Below, in pieces: positions 1 through 8,642 of a DNA stretch of 64,000 nt. Below the pieces are notes generated by a model that was not told the DNA's origin, ran no database searches, and worked only from the letters and a program-made list of their open reading frames with translations. This DNA is from Spirosoma taeanense (GTDB taxonomy: Bacteria > Bacteroidota > Bacteroidia > Cytophagales > Spirosomataceae). The stretch spans positions 682,001 to 746,000 of the forward strand of contig NZ_CP053435.1 in the NCBI RefSeq assembly GCF_013127955.1, given 5' to 3'. How positions within the stretch are numbered: position 1 is the first letter of the stretch; every line of letters starts with the position of its first letter. Position numbers and translations under genes: made by a program.

Positions 1-220
1 TGGTCGTAATGGGATAATGTACGGTGCCCAGGCTGTCGAAAAACGGGGCTGCCTGCTGGTCGCTATACCAGGCTTTGTCCGTGGGCTGAACGCCACAGAT
101 AACCGCTGATGCCTCGTACAATTCCGACTGTTTGGTAAGGCTTTCTTTTTGGGCGGATTGACAGGCGGCAATTGCCAGACACGCAATTGCCGTTAAACAA
201 CAAGCGATCAGGGTCTTCAT
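1..220 (-). CDS. Lipoprotein, N-terminal part only (possible TPR protein)
   Basis: The gene runs off the left edge; 73 codons are present from the ATG at 218-220 (minus strand). The first 20 residues form a lipoprotein signal (MKTLIACC... then a hydrophobic run ending LAIAAC), so Cys20 would be lipidated and the product anchored in the envelope. The last residues seen, around FDSLGTVHYPITT, resemble the start of a family of TPR lipoproteins in which a similar 'LGT.H.PI(S/T)T' segment precedes the first repeat; that link is from memory and weak. It lies about 185 bp downstream of the mutase gene on the same strand and could share its transcript. Confidence 0.6.
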   Translation of the reverse strand, partial: MKTLIACCLTAIACLAIAACQSAQKESLTKQSELYEASAVICGVQPTDKAWYSDQQAAPFFDSLGTVHYPITT

Positions 221-405
221 ACAGAACAGGGTTTAGGCTGGGTCGAGCCAGCAGTAGCCTGCCGACTACTGGCCATTGGCACGACTTCAGGGCAAGTAAG
301 GTTGTAACCTGTTACTAGTCAAGTTCTTGTTCGGCAACGGTTGGATAAGTCCGCAGACCCTTTTGCCATGCATAAACCTGTTCAAGCCGATCTGCTCAGG
401 ACGTA

Positions 406-1740
406 TTACTCAAATTCCTGGGGTAATCGGCGGTCGGGTAAGGAGTTAGTAAGCCGTTGAACGGCCGGTTGTGCGGGGGCTGCCGGGTCGTCGGACCGAA
501 ATTTTGTGACCCCAACCAACACCTTTCCATGGCGGACGGCCTCAACTCTGGCCTGATAAGCCTGTTCGATTTCGTGCTGGATAAAACCGTTCTCCAGCGC
601 TTTTTTAAAACCGCCCTGCTGCTCAACGTTCAGAAATAACCCCCAGGCGGCTTCGGCCAACTGATGGGTCAGGTTTTCAATGTAGTAGGAGCCCGCCGAC
701 GGATCGGTAACTTTATCCAAATAACTTTCGTCCCGGAGCAGGCTGGATACGTTACGGGCAATCCGTTCGGAGAAATCACTCGTCTGGCCCAGCACCCTGT
801 CGTAAGGGTGAACTGTCAGCGCATCGCACCCGCCTACAACAGCCGACATAGCCTCGGTGGTGGCCCGCAGCAGATTGGTGTACGGCGTGGTCCGCGCATC
901 GTAAAACGTTGAAGTCTGCGCATGAACAAACGCCGGAGCCGACTGGCCATACGCCTGCAGGAACCGACTGTATAATACCCGAAGGACGCGTAGTTTGGCA
1001 ATCTCCATGAAATAACTCGTGCCAACGGAAACAGAGAGCAGCGTTTTAGTTGCAAGCAACTCTGTTGTCAGGCCGGCCTCGGTAAGCTGGTCGTAGGCAT
1101 CGCCGAGCCGCGCCAGCAGAAAAGCCAGTTCCTGCGTTGCCGTCGCTCCCGCGTTATGAAATACGGAACTACTGACGCAGATCGTTCGAAACAAGGGCGA
1201 ATCGGCGGTTAGTCGGGTGGCCTCCACAGTTGAGTTATTCGTATCCATAAGTAACCCTCCTTTCAGTTGATATGGAGCGATGAGTTTCAGGGCCTTTATA
1301 AATTGGGTCTGATCCGGCGAGTCCAGGCGAAAAAAGACGGGTGTATCGCTTAGCTTTATTCCGTTCAGAAGCCGGGTTAGGGTGTCGCTGTCCGCGTCAA
1401 TTTCAGCGGGGAGTTCAAGCACCAGCGCATCGGCCCCCTGCCGGAGCGCGTTCCGCAGAATCATATTATCCGTCTTTGGGTTGCTGATGCGTTTTTGGGG
1501 AGCATTGAGCCAGCCGTTACCTCCCTCCGGCGACGCAGAGTGTTTCTGAGCCGCCTGCGTTGCGTCCAGCGGCAGGGTGATCAGATCCTCGCTGGTATAG
1601 TAAGGTTCAGCAACGAAGCCGTCTGGCGTTAACCAGCGCAGACTTTCGTAAACGTTTTCGTCCTTTAATTCCCGGCGAATTTGCGCCAGCCAGGCTGCTT
1701 TATCGACGGGCGGAAACGAATCCGAAAAAAGTGCGTTCAT
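406..1740 (-). CDS. mutA: Methylmalonyl-CoA mutase, small (beta) subunit
   Basis: 444 residues. It is the non-catalytic partner of the B12-dependent enzyme interconverting succinyl-CoA and (R)-methylmalonyl-CoA (propionate and odd-chain or branched amino-acid metabolism; cytosolic). Family features are the N-terminal FPPVDKAAWLAQI segment, the barrel segment around YFMEIAKLRVLRVLYSRF and the TPYTNLLRATTEAMSAVVGG segment. The protein stops after the barrel and lacks the C-terminal cobalamin-binding-like domain of the ~620-residue actinobacterial and proteobacterial small subunits; short forms of about 450 residues are usual in Bacteroidota, so this is not read as a truncation. The start is the ATG at 1738-1740. 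The large subunit, normally next to it, is not found downstream within the window. Confidence 0.9.
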   Translation of the reverse strand: MNALFSDSFPPVDKAAWLAQIRRELKDENVYESLRWLTPDGFVAEPYYTSEDLITLPLDATQAAQKHSASPEGGNGWLNAPQKRISNPKTDNMILRNALRQGADALVLELPAEIDADSDTLTRLLNGIKLSDTPVFFRLDSPDQTQFIKALKLIAPYQLKGGLLMDTNNSTVEATRLTADSPLFRTICVSSSVFHNAGATATQELAFLLARLGDAYDQLTEAGLTTELLATKTLLSVSVGTSYFMEIAKLRVLRVLYSRFLQAYGQSAPAFVHAQTSTFYDARTTPYTNLLRATTEAMSAVVGGCDALTVHPYDRVLGQTSDFSERIARNVSSLLRDESYLDKVTDPSAGSYYIENLTHQLAEAAWGLFLNVEQQGGFKKALENGFIQHEIEQAYQARVEAVRHGKVLVGVTKFRSDDPAAPAQPAVQRLTNSLPDRRLPQEFE

Positions 1741-1765
1741 CGAGCGGTTCGGGTTGATAAGTCGG

Positions 1766-1773
1766 TAAATGTA
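1766..1773 (-). promoter_or_regulatory. Possible -7 element of mutA
   Basis: Read on the minus strand the bases are TACATTTA, seven of eight matches to the Bacteroidota -7 consensus TAnnTTTG, 26 bases upstream of the mutA ATG. No convincing -33 TTG is seen at the usual distance, so support is modest. Confidence 0.3.
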
Positions 1774-1957
1774 AACGTTTATCTTTATCTGGGGAAACGT
1801 AAGGCTTTTAACCCCCTGTTGTCCAATGTGGTTGCATTATTCAAAGGGATTAGCGTAGTGCGTTGACCTTCCGGCCGTTTGGCGTTACTTTCGTTTCGGC
1901 AACAAAAAAGAGCGGCAATCCAGCCGGGGAGATAGCTGACCCGGTCAGATATTTGCC

Positions 1958-1965
1958 TACATTTG
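1958..1965 (+). promoter_or_regulatory. -7 promoter element of dnaA
   Basis: TACATTTG is an exact match to TAnnTTTG. Transcription would start near 1971, which rules out the in-frame TTG at 1963 (it lies inside this element) and leaves the GTG at 2011 or ATG at 2035 as translation starts. No clear -33 TTG lies 17-23 bases upstream. Confidence 0.5.
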
Positions 1966-2034
1966 TCTCCCTTTTTTGACCGGCACCAACGTAATTTGTA
2001 TTGTCTCCCCGTGAACGTAACTCCTCAGAATGGC

Positions 2035-3444
2035 ATGCAGCGTGAAGTGATGACGGTGTGGAATCGCTGTCTGAACGTCATCCGGGAGATCGTACCCGAA
2101 CAAAGCTTTAATACATGGTTTGAGCCAATCGTACCGCTGCGGCTCAACGGGCATATCCTGACTATACAGGTGCCGAGCGAATTCTTCTACGAATGGCTCG
2201 AAGAAAACTTTGTGCATGCGCTGCGTAAAGCCCTGGATACCGCCATTGGCCGCGATGGTCAACTGGAGTACTCGATTATCGTCGACAAAGGCAACGAGCA
2301 GAACCGCCCGCTGACGGTGAATGTCCCGACGACCAAAACCCCCCAGACGGCCAAGCCGGACAATGTCAGCCCCGACATCCTGAAAAGTCCGTTTCAACTA
2401 AAGGACCTTGACTCGCTCACGCTGGATTCGTACCTGAATCCGACCTACACGTTCGATAATTACGTTGAGGGCGACTGCAACCGGCTGGCGCGGTCGGCAG
2501 GTTATGCCGTGGCCGAGCGGCCGGGGGTTACGTCGTTCAATCCGCTGATGATTTACGGGGGTGTGGGGCTGGGTAAAACCCACCTGGTGCAGGCCATTGG
2601 CAACTACATCAAGAATAACAACCAGAACAAGTTCGTCCTCTACGTTACGTCGGAGAAGTTTACGAATCAGTTTCTGAACGCCATCCGAACCGACGGTATC
2701 CGCGACTTTACGAGTTTCTATATGCAGGTGGACGTGCTGGTCATTGACGACGTACAGTTCCTGCAGAAAAAAGAAAAGACGCAGGAGATATTCTTTCATA
2801 TCTTCAATCACCTGCATCAGTCGGGCAAGCAGATCATCATGACCTCCGACCGGGCGCCACGGGCACTCGACGGACTGGAAGACCGGCTGCTGTCGCGGTT
2901 TAAATGGGGGTTATCGGCCGATCTGCAAACGCCCGATCTCGAAACCCGCATCGCCATTATCCAGAAAAAGCTTCAGGCCGAGGGAATTTATATCGACGAT
3001 AACGTCATCGAATACCTGGCGCATAGCGTCAACACGAACGTTCGGGAGCTGGAGGGCGTGATTGTTTCGCTGATGGCACAGGCATCGCTTAACCGGCGCG
3101 ATATTGACCTCGAACTGGCCAAGCAGACGCTGCGCAACATCGTCGTGGATTCCGAGCGCGACGTAACGATCGACTCGGTGCAGGAAGCCGTCGCCGATTT
3201 TTTTAACGTTACCGTTGCCGATCTGAAAGCGAAAAGCCGTAAGCGGGAACTGGTGTACCCGCGTCAGGTGGCGATGTACCTGGCCAAGGAAAAAACGGAT
3301 CTGTCGCTCAAATCGATTGGCTATCATTTTGGTGGTCGCGACCACAGCACGGTCATTCACGCCATTCAGACCATCAGCGATCTGGTCGCTAAAAATGCCG
3401 ATACGCGTGATTCGGTCGAGAAGCTGAAGACTCTGTTCAAGTGA
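2035..3444 (+). CDS. dnaA: Chromosomal replication initiator protein DnaA
   Basis: 469 residues from the ATG at 2035. DnaA binds DnaA boxes at the origin and melts DNA for replisome loading. Domain I starts at once (VMTVWNRCLNVI). The AAA+ domain has Walker A GGVGLGKTH with Lys181 and Walker B VLVIDDVQF, and the C-terminal DNA-binding domain has the family signature GGRDHSTVIHAI. The open frame extends upstream to a TTG at 1963, but that codon is inside the likely promoter; the GTG at 2011 is the only serious alternative and would add eight residues. Unlike many bacteria, dnaN does not follow; an acyltransferase overlaps the stop codon instead. No cluster of DnaA boxes was seen nearby, so the origin is probably elsewhere. 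Confidence 0.95.
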   Translation: MQREVMTVWNRCLNVIREIVPEQSFNTWFEPIVPLRLNGHILTIQVPSEFFYEWLEENFVHALRKALDTAIGRDGQLEYSIIVDKGNEQNRPLTVNVPTTKTPQTAKPDNVSPDILKSPFQLKDLDSLTLDSYLNPTYTFDNYVEGDCNRLARSAGYAVAERPGVTSFNPLMIYGGVGLGKTHLVQAIGNYIKNNNQNKFVLYVTSEKFTNQFLNAIRTDGIRDFTSFYMQVDVLVIDDVQFLQKKEKTQEIFFHIFNHLHQSGKQIIMTSDRAPRALDGLEDRLLSRFKWGLSADLQTPDLETRIAIIQKKLQAEGIYIDDNVIEYLAHSVNTNVRELEGVIVSLMAQASLNRRDIDLELAKQTLRNIVVDSERDVTIDSVQEAVADFFNVTVADLKAKSRKRELVYPRQVAMYLAKEKTDLSLKSIGYHFGGRDHSTVIHAIQTISDLVAKNADTRDSVEKLKTLFK

Positions 3445-4451
3445 GTCGGGGCGGAAGGGCAACGGACGTTCAGGTTCTTACCCGTTCTCAAATCATTGAT
3501 ACCGCCTGGAATGCCTGCGTGGCCCAGGCTCCTAAATCCATCGTTTACGGCTATACCTGGTATTTAGATGCCGTTCTGCCGGCTGGCGAACACCACGCTC
3601 CAGCCTGGAAATGGGTTGGGCTGGTTATGCCCAATCAGGAGGGTGGCTACGCGGCCGTTATGCCGGTGCCGCTGCGCCGGAAAGGCGTCGCTGGTATCGT
3701 CTATAGATGGGTTGTTCACCAGCCGCTATTCTGTCAGATGCTGGGCGTCTTCAGTCGCAATCCGGCCGTTGATCCTGCGCTTTTCTGGCAAGCTATCCAG
3801 CAGCACTTTCGGTACGGGTCAATCTTCAGCGTTCGGCAACGTCCCGCCTTGTCGGCAGGCTTCGATTCCGTAGAAGCCCGAACGACGCATACACTTGATC
3901 TATCCGTTGGGTACGACGCCCTTGTTCAACATTACAGCCGCGACCGTCGGCTCAATCTGCGCCGGGCCGAACGTGCTGGCTGGACTATTGTTGAAGACCT
4001 GAATCCCGAACCCCTGCTAACCCTGTTCCGTCAGAATCATGTCGACGGTATTGATGGAGGAGTAGCTGAATGGGCTTACGGTATCTTCAGAAATCTGGTT
4101 CAGGAACTGCAGAAACGTAGAATAGCCACGTTACGCTACGCCCTTCGGGACGGACAGATTGAAGCCGGGGTCCTGTTCGTGCAGGAGGGCGGCCGGATTA
4201 TTTATCTGTTCAATGCCGCATCCGAATCCGGTCGGCGTGGAAACGCCCGAACGCTGCTGCTTGATCAGATGATTTGGCAGAACGCGGGCAGGCAGGTCTG
4301 GTTTGATTTTGAAAGTCCCGAAAAGGCTTCCATTGCTGAGTTTTACCAGAGCTTCGGTGCACTTGCCGAGCCGTTCTGGGCTATCCGCTGGAACCGGATG
4401 AATTTCATGGAGAAACGGCTCCTGCATCTGAAACGTATCTTCTTTTCCTGA
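3441..4451 (+). CDS. GNAT/FemAB-like acyltransferase
   Basis: 336 residues from a GTG whose last bases overlap the dnaA stop (GTGA at 3441-3444), which suggests translational coupling to dnaA. The C-terminal half has the layout of FemAB/BioF2-like acyltransferases: YSRDRRLNLRRAERAGW (around residue 160), a long acceptor-domain helix, then GVLFVQEGGRIIYLFNAAS and a final FDFESPEKASIAEFYQSFGA segment. Members transfer amino-acyl or acyl groups to amines, some to peptidoglycan precursors; the substrate here cannot be told. There is no signal peptide, so it is probably cytoplasmic. The gene ends just before a strong stem-loop. Confidence 0.75.
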   Translation: MSRGGRATDVQVLTRSQIIDTAWNACVAQAPKSIVYGYTWYLDAVLPAGEHHAPAWKWVGLVMPNQEGGYAAVMPVPLRRKGVAGIVYRWVVHQPLFCQMLGVFSRNPAVDPALFWQAIQQHFRYGSIFSVRQRPALSAGFDSVEARTTHTLDLSVGYDALVQHYSRDRRLNLRRAERAGWTIVEDLNPEPLLTLFRQNHVDGIDGGVAEWAYGIFRNLVQELQKRRIATLRYALRDGQIEAGVLFVQEGGRIIYLFNAASESGRRGNARTLLLDQMIWQNAGRQVWFDFESPEKASIAEFYQSFGALAEPFWAIRWNRMNFMEKRLLHLKRIFFS

Positions 4452-4462
4452 GAACGCAAAAA

Positions 4463-4506
4463 CGCCGGTTTAAATGAACATTAGAGAATGTTCATTTAAA
4501 CCGGCG
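4463..4506 (-). terminator. Perfect 20-bp stem-loop terminator
   Basis: Arms 4463-4482 and 4487-4506 are perfectly complementary with a four-base AGAG loop. On the minus strand the hairpin is followed by five T (4462-4458), so it is a good intrinsic terminator for the minus-strand gene ending at 4531. On the plus strand no T run follows, so termination of the plus-strand acyltransferase gene is less certain. Confidence 0.85.
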
Positions 4507-4530
4507 TCGGCTACTAATTAACGCTTTTCG

Positions 4531-6558
4531 TTAGGGCTTCGGCTCGCCTGCCGATTCACTGCCTGCGGACGGAGCCAGCGAGTTGATCCAGGCCGCAATT
4601 TTCAGAGCGTCGGCCTTGGGCACCTGCGGCATTGGGGGCATTTCGGTGGCGTATTCCGGCCAGTTTTGCGGTTTGGGATTATAGATCAGCTCCACAATCT
4701 GGTCATTGGTGTATTTACGCTTAGCTACGTCGGCATAGGCCGGTCCAACCTGCCGTTTGTTAGCCTGATGGCAGGCCAGACACGTATGGCGGGTCAGTAA
4801 GCCTTTCACCTCGTCATAAGTCGGCGCTTTGGCCATCGTTACGGCCTGACCCTCCTTCAGTTTTGGCTTGCCGCCCGTGGTTGCGTTTGCTTTGGCGGGT
4901 GCTCCCTTCCTGGCTGGTGCCGATTTACTCGTTGAAGCAGCGGGCGCGGCTGCCGGGGCGGCCGATGCAGCGGCTGAGTTTCTCGTGCTGACCTCGCTCA
5001 TAGCCAGTTTCTGGCCATCCGGAATATTGTTGAGCGTATAGTAAGCAATCGGATGAACCAGCGAGTAGGACCCTTCGGTACCCCGAACACCATCGAGCGT
5101 CAACTGATGGATGTAGTATCTACGGAGATTATCCACCAGCAGGCGGGCCTTCATACCGTCTTCAGAAACCTTTACGCCTTTGATGGGTAACGCTTCTTTG
5201 TTGATGGTCGGGCTGCCGTAAACCGGATGGTATTTATAAATAAAGCTCTCGACCCGATAGGAGGCCAGGTCTTCGGCCGATTTACGGTCAACGGGCTTCG
5301 TGAACTCGATCTCAAAGCCATCGGGCATGGCTTTTACGGTACGCATCTCGAAGGGCACAACACCATTCCAGACTAAGCGCTGTAGACCTTCATTTGCTTC
5401 GCCCGCTGAGCCCCAGCCCCGGTTGGTTTCGCCTACGAACAGGGAGCCATCTTTCCCCCAGGCCATCCGCAACACGCCCGACCGGAAGCCGTTACGTAGT
5501 TCGATGGCGCCACCCTGGTATTCGCCGTTGACTTTCTCCATGAACACCCGCGAGATTTTGCTCATGCCCTGATCACCGACGAGTAACTGACCGGAAAACG
5601 GCCCGAATGCACCCTGCGGAATCTCTACGATTTCGGAGTTGGAAATGCCCAGAATTCCGTGCGGCAGCCAGACCGCCGGGGTCTGAATGTCGACGCCGGG
5701 GAACTGCTCCTTCATAGCATACAGAAGATTGGGCGTTTCATTTACGACGTTTTCGGGTTTGATGGCCCGCCCGTTCTCATCCCGACGACGACGTTCGTCA
5801 ATTTTGGCGGTGAACTGTTCTGGGGAAAGCTTTACGGGGGAGTTGGCCATGCCGGTCCAGCGTAAACCCGCCGGATGGCCTGTAAAAGAGCCTTTCTTGA
5901 CGTGAAACACGCCCCCGGAACCCATCCATTCGCCCTGATTATCGGAGTAGAATAGTTCGCCGTCGTAGATACCCAGTCCGCAGGGAGAGCGCATGCCCGT
6001 GGCCCAGGGCTGCATGGTGCCGTTCTCGCTGATCTTCATGGTCCAGCCCCGCCAGGGCACGCGGCTTTCGCCCCGCCACCATTCTTCGTCGCCGAAGGCT
6101 ACGTTACCCGTTACGAAAAACTGGCCGTCGGGCGCAATCTTGGGACCGAAGCTATACTCGTGATAGTGACCCGAGAGAGGCCAGGCAAAGACCGTCTCGA
6201 AGATGTCGGCCTTACCGTCTTTATCAGAGTCGATCATTTTGGTGAGTTCCCCGCGCTGGGCGCAGTACAGTGCACCATCTTTATAGGTTAAGCCCAGAAT
6301 TTCGTGCAAACCCGACGCGAACTTGCGGAAAAAGGGTTTGCGGCTGCTTGGGTTCTCGACAATCCAGACGTCGCCCCGGCGCGTTGCAATGCCCAGATTC
6401 CCATCGGGCATTACGGTCAGGCCGCCTACTTCAAGCAGTGTTCCTTCGGGCGCCGTTACTTTCAGAATTTTAAAGAAGTCCTCTTCTTTGGGCGATTCCT
6501 GCCCCCAGGCGGCTGACAATCCGGCAGCTACCGAGAGAATAGTTAAGATTTTTTTCAT
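4531..6558 (-). CDS. Exported propeller dehydrogenase-like protein with C-terminal cytochrome c domain
   Basis: 675 residues, starting at the ATG at 6556-6558 (an upstream TTG at 6582 would place eight residues before an otherwise perfect signal peptide MKKILTILSVAAGLSAAWGQ). Residues ~35-400 look like the six-bladed propeller of glucose/sorbosone dehydrogenase-like proteins (GGLTVMPDGNLGIATRRGDVWIVE, FGPKIAPDGQFFVTGN). An Ala/Pro/Lys-rich linker near residues 530-570 leads to a class I cytochrome c domain with heme motif CLACH (Cys593, Cys596, His597) and a distal Met-rich EMPPMPQV. It probably oxidises a sugar or polyol in the periplasm and passes electrons to the respiratory chain, though PQQ binding cannot be shown. 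It lies 32 bp downstream of, and in one operon with, the DUF1080 gene. Confidence 0.8.
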   Translation of the reverse strand: MKKILTILSVAAGLSAAWGQESPKEEDFFKILKVTAPEGTLLEVGGLTVMPDGNLGIATRRGDVWIVENPSSRKPFFRKFASGLHEILGLTYKDGALYCAQRGELTKMIDSDKDGKADIFETVFAWPLSGHYHEYSFGPKIAPDGQFFVTGNVAFGDEEWWRGESRVPWRGWTMKISENGTMQPWATGMRSPCGLGIYDGELFYSDNQGEWMGSGGVFHVKKGSFTGHPAGLRWTGMANSPVKLSPEQFTAKIDERRRRDENGRAIKPENVVNETPNLLYAMKEQFPGVDIQTPAVWLPHGILGISNSEIVEIPQGAFGPFSGQLLVGDQGMSKISRVFMEKVNGEYQGGAIELRNGFRSGVLRMAWGKDGSLFVGETNRGWGSAGEANEGLQRLVWNGVVPFEMRTVKAMPDGFEIEFTKPVDRKSAEDLASYRVESFIYKYHPVYGSPTINKEALPIKGVKVSEDGMKARLLVDNLRRYYIHQLTLDGVRGTEGSYSLVHPIAYYTLNNIPDGQKLAMSEVSTRNSAAASAAPAAAPAASTSKSAPARKGAPAKANATTGGKPKLKEGQAVTMAKAPTYDEVKGLLTRHTCLACHQANKRQVGPAYADVAKRKYTNDQIVELIYNPKPQNWPEYATEMPPMPQVPKADALKIAAWINSLAPSAGSESAGEPKP

Positions 6559-6590
6559 AGCAATGGCTCGGGGCTGGCCCAAGCGGATTG

Positions 6591-8477
6591 TTAAAACAAG
6601 ATCGAGTAAACCACTTTACCTTTTACCGGCACAATCAGCTCCTGGCGACCGTTGGCATCGCGAACCGTTGGTTTGGCTCCGTTCAGATCGTCCAGCCGAA
6701 CGTACTGCTGCCCATCAACGAGGTACATACCGTTTTCGATGGGGCTAATGCTGGTACCACTGATTAGCCGGGCATACAGGTCACCGGCAGGATTGGTTAA
6801 CGTTACTTCGCGCTGAATGCCTTTGCCTTCGCTTAGGACCCGAATCTTATCATCGACCGAAGCGCCGTAACTCTGGTAGCGGAACGTTGGGCGGTCTTCG
6901 TTGTCCAGCACGTAACCTTTGGGCCGGTAACCCGATCCGGTCGTGTCAGCTGTCCAGTTGGCCTGGGGCGACGCGAGTTTGGCCAAAAACAGCACGGGGG
7001 CGCCCATGCGCTGAACCATACCCATTGGCCGCGACGAACCATCGCCCCGGTCGTGCCACATGGGCGTAGCGTCAAGGAACGAACCACGCCAGACCTGGAT
7101 CAGCGCTCCTTTGTCCAGGTCGTAGGTGTAATGCACGCCATCGGGACTACCTACCGATACGGCGTGAACCACGCGGAGAGTCCGGCCCTGCGTATTTTTC
7201 TCGCCCGGCATATCCATAAAGCTGCGCAGAATCGTGTTGGTGGGCGCGTCAACAATGATTGGGTCAACTTCTTCGCCCGTGCCGCCATTTGCGTCGCTGA
7301 TGACGAACTCTCGGATGCCGGGACCGGCTATAGCCAGCCCTAACGCGGGTCTGGCCCAATCCACAAATTTTGAATAGAGCAGTTCAAAGGGCAGATCGCC
7401 TTTGGGCAGGGTCGCCTGTCCCCGACCATTGGAGCGTCCGGGGCCGAGGATGGTCTGGTTGTTGATCTTGAGCATACCACCGCCCCCCGATGCACCGAGG
7501 TTTAAGCGGTACTCGCCCGGCTCCGACACGCGCAGCGTACCGGTGTAGCGAATCAGAAACTCATTCGGAATGCGGGTCACGGAAGCCGACAGTACCTGGG
7601 TTGGTCCTTCGGATTCAGGTGCTGTTCTGTCGTATTCCGGCTCCTTTTCGAACTTGCCTTTGTATACGGAGTATTTCAGATTGACCAGTTCGGGGCGGGG
7701 CTTATCGTAAGCGACGTAACGGATATCGCGGAAGGCTACGGCGCCATGATCGCCCTGCAGCATAATTGGGCCAAGGGGCTTTTCGTCGTCGAAGGCAGCC
7801 GCCCGGGTTGGGCCGGTGAGTTCAACATCTTCGTGGATGACAACGCCGTTCAGCTCGACGCGGATCATGCGGGCATTTTCAGTCTTCTGTCCGTTGGCAT
7901 TAAAGCGCGGAGCCTGAAACGAAATCTTCAGGTGCTGCCACAGGCCGGGGGCGCGGCTGGCGTTCTGCCGGGCTGGGTGGCCTTCGTAGCCATTCTGACC
8001 CTCGGGCCGCTTCGGGTCCCACCGTTCATAGATTGAGCCGTTATCAATCGCACGCGGGCTGCGGACATCCCAGCTATCAAACAACTGCACTTCGTAGCGG
8101 CCCTGCAGATATACTCCTGAATTGGACTTGGCGGCAATCATATAATCCAGTTCAAGATCTATGTCGCCGTGCTGCAGGTTCGTGAAGAGGTTATACTTCT
8201 GAGCGTCTTTTTCGCTGGGTGGCGTATTCGACTGCGGAATATTCGCCAGCACGTCGGTGCCTTTGCCCGTAATGAGCGTGTTAGGTTTGTTCAGGTCGGC
8301 GCGAACGCTGCCAACAATACGCCAGTTGGCGGTCGCGGGTTTAAAAGCGCTCAGGTCGTTGAGGGATATCGGCGTACCCGGCGTGGGAGTCGGCTGAGCA
8401 ACGGCCAGACTGGCACCCATCGCCCAGCCAACGCTCAGCAGGCAGTAGAAACGGGCTGTAGCTGTTATTTTTATCAT
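6591..8477 (-). CDS. DUF1080 (3-keto-glycoside hydrolase family) protein with PA14-like region
   Basis: 628 residues with a signal peptide ending LAVAQ. Residues ~35-260 form the concanavalin-like DUF1080 domain (GDIDLELDYMIAAKSNSGVYLQGRYEVQLFDSW, then LWQHLKISFQAPRF and GPIMLQGDHGAVAFRDIRYV). Residues ~280-400 resemble a PA14/GLEYA-like carbohydrate-binding beta-sandwich (LRVSEPGEYRLNLGASGGGG, then ILGPGR). The remaining third is not recognised. DUF1080 proteins are now linked to hydrolysis or lysis of 3-keto-glycosides. It is the first gene of a two-gene operon with the cytochrome c-bearing dehydrogenase-like protein, and a second DUF1080 gene is divergently transcribed, suggesting oxidation and cleavage of the same sugar. 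Confidence 0.8.
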   Translation of the reverse strand: MIKITATARFYCLLSVGWAMGASLAVAQPTPTPGTPISLNDLSAFKPATANWRIVGSVRADLNKPNTLITGKGTDVLANIPQSNTPPSEKDAQKYNLFTNLQHGDIDLELDYMIAAKSNSGVYLQGRYEVQLFDSWDVRSPRAIDNGSIYERWDPKRPEGQNGYEGHPARQNASRAPGLWQHLKISFQAPRFNANGQKTENARMIRVELNGVVIHEDVELTGPTRAAAFDDEKPLGPIMLQGDHGAVAFRDIRYVAYDKPRPELVNLKYSVYKGKFEKEPEYDRTAPESEGPTQVLSASVTRIPNEFLIRYTGTLRVSEPGEYRLNLGASGGGGMLKINNQTILGPGRSNGRGQATLPKGDLPFELLYSKFVDWARPALGLAIAGPGIREFVISDANGGTGEEVDPIIVDAPTNTILRSFMDMPGEKNTQGRTLRVVHAVSVGSPDGVHYTYDLDKGALIQVWRGSFLDATPMWHDRGDGSSRPMGMVQRMGAPVLFLAKLASPQANWTADTTGSGYRPKGYVLDNEDRPTFRYQSYGASVDDKIRVLSEGKGIQREVTLTNPAGDLYARLISGTSISPIENGMYLVDGQQYVRLDDLNGAKPTVRDANGRQELIVPVKGKVVYSILF

Positions 8478-8548
8478 CAGGAAAGATAATTAGAGGCCTG
8501 AAATTTACCATTTTTTCTTCTAAAAAGGACGCGAAACCGCATTTGCTC

Positions 8549-8556
8549 TATCTTTG
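8549..8556 (+). promoter_or_regulatory. -7 element upstream of the DUF1080 gene at 8643
   Basis: TATCTTTG matches TAnnTTTG exactly, 86 bases before the ATG in the divergent intergenic region. A -33 TTG is not obvious. Confidence 0.4.
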
Positions 8557-8642
8557 AATGTTTTTGGTTAAGCCGTTCTTTCCCGATCAGAAATGAGGCA
8601 GAAGCTGATTAACCGTAAATTCTTTTACCCCTTTATATCTTC

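Noticed and set aside
1963..2034. Upstream N-terminal extension of dnaA from the TTG at 1963
   Set aside because: The TTG lies inside an exact -7 promoter element and the added residues do not resemble DnaA domain I.
2000..4530. Chromosomal origin next to dnaA
   Set aside because: No cluster of DnaA boxes (TTATCCACA) or AT-rich unwinding region was seen around dnaA; a TTATCCAC match at 59163 is single and inside a gene.
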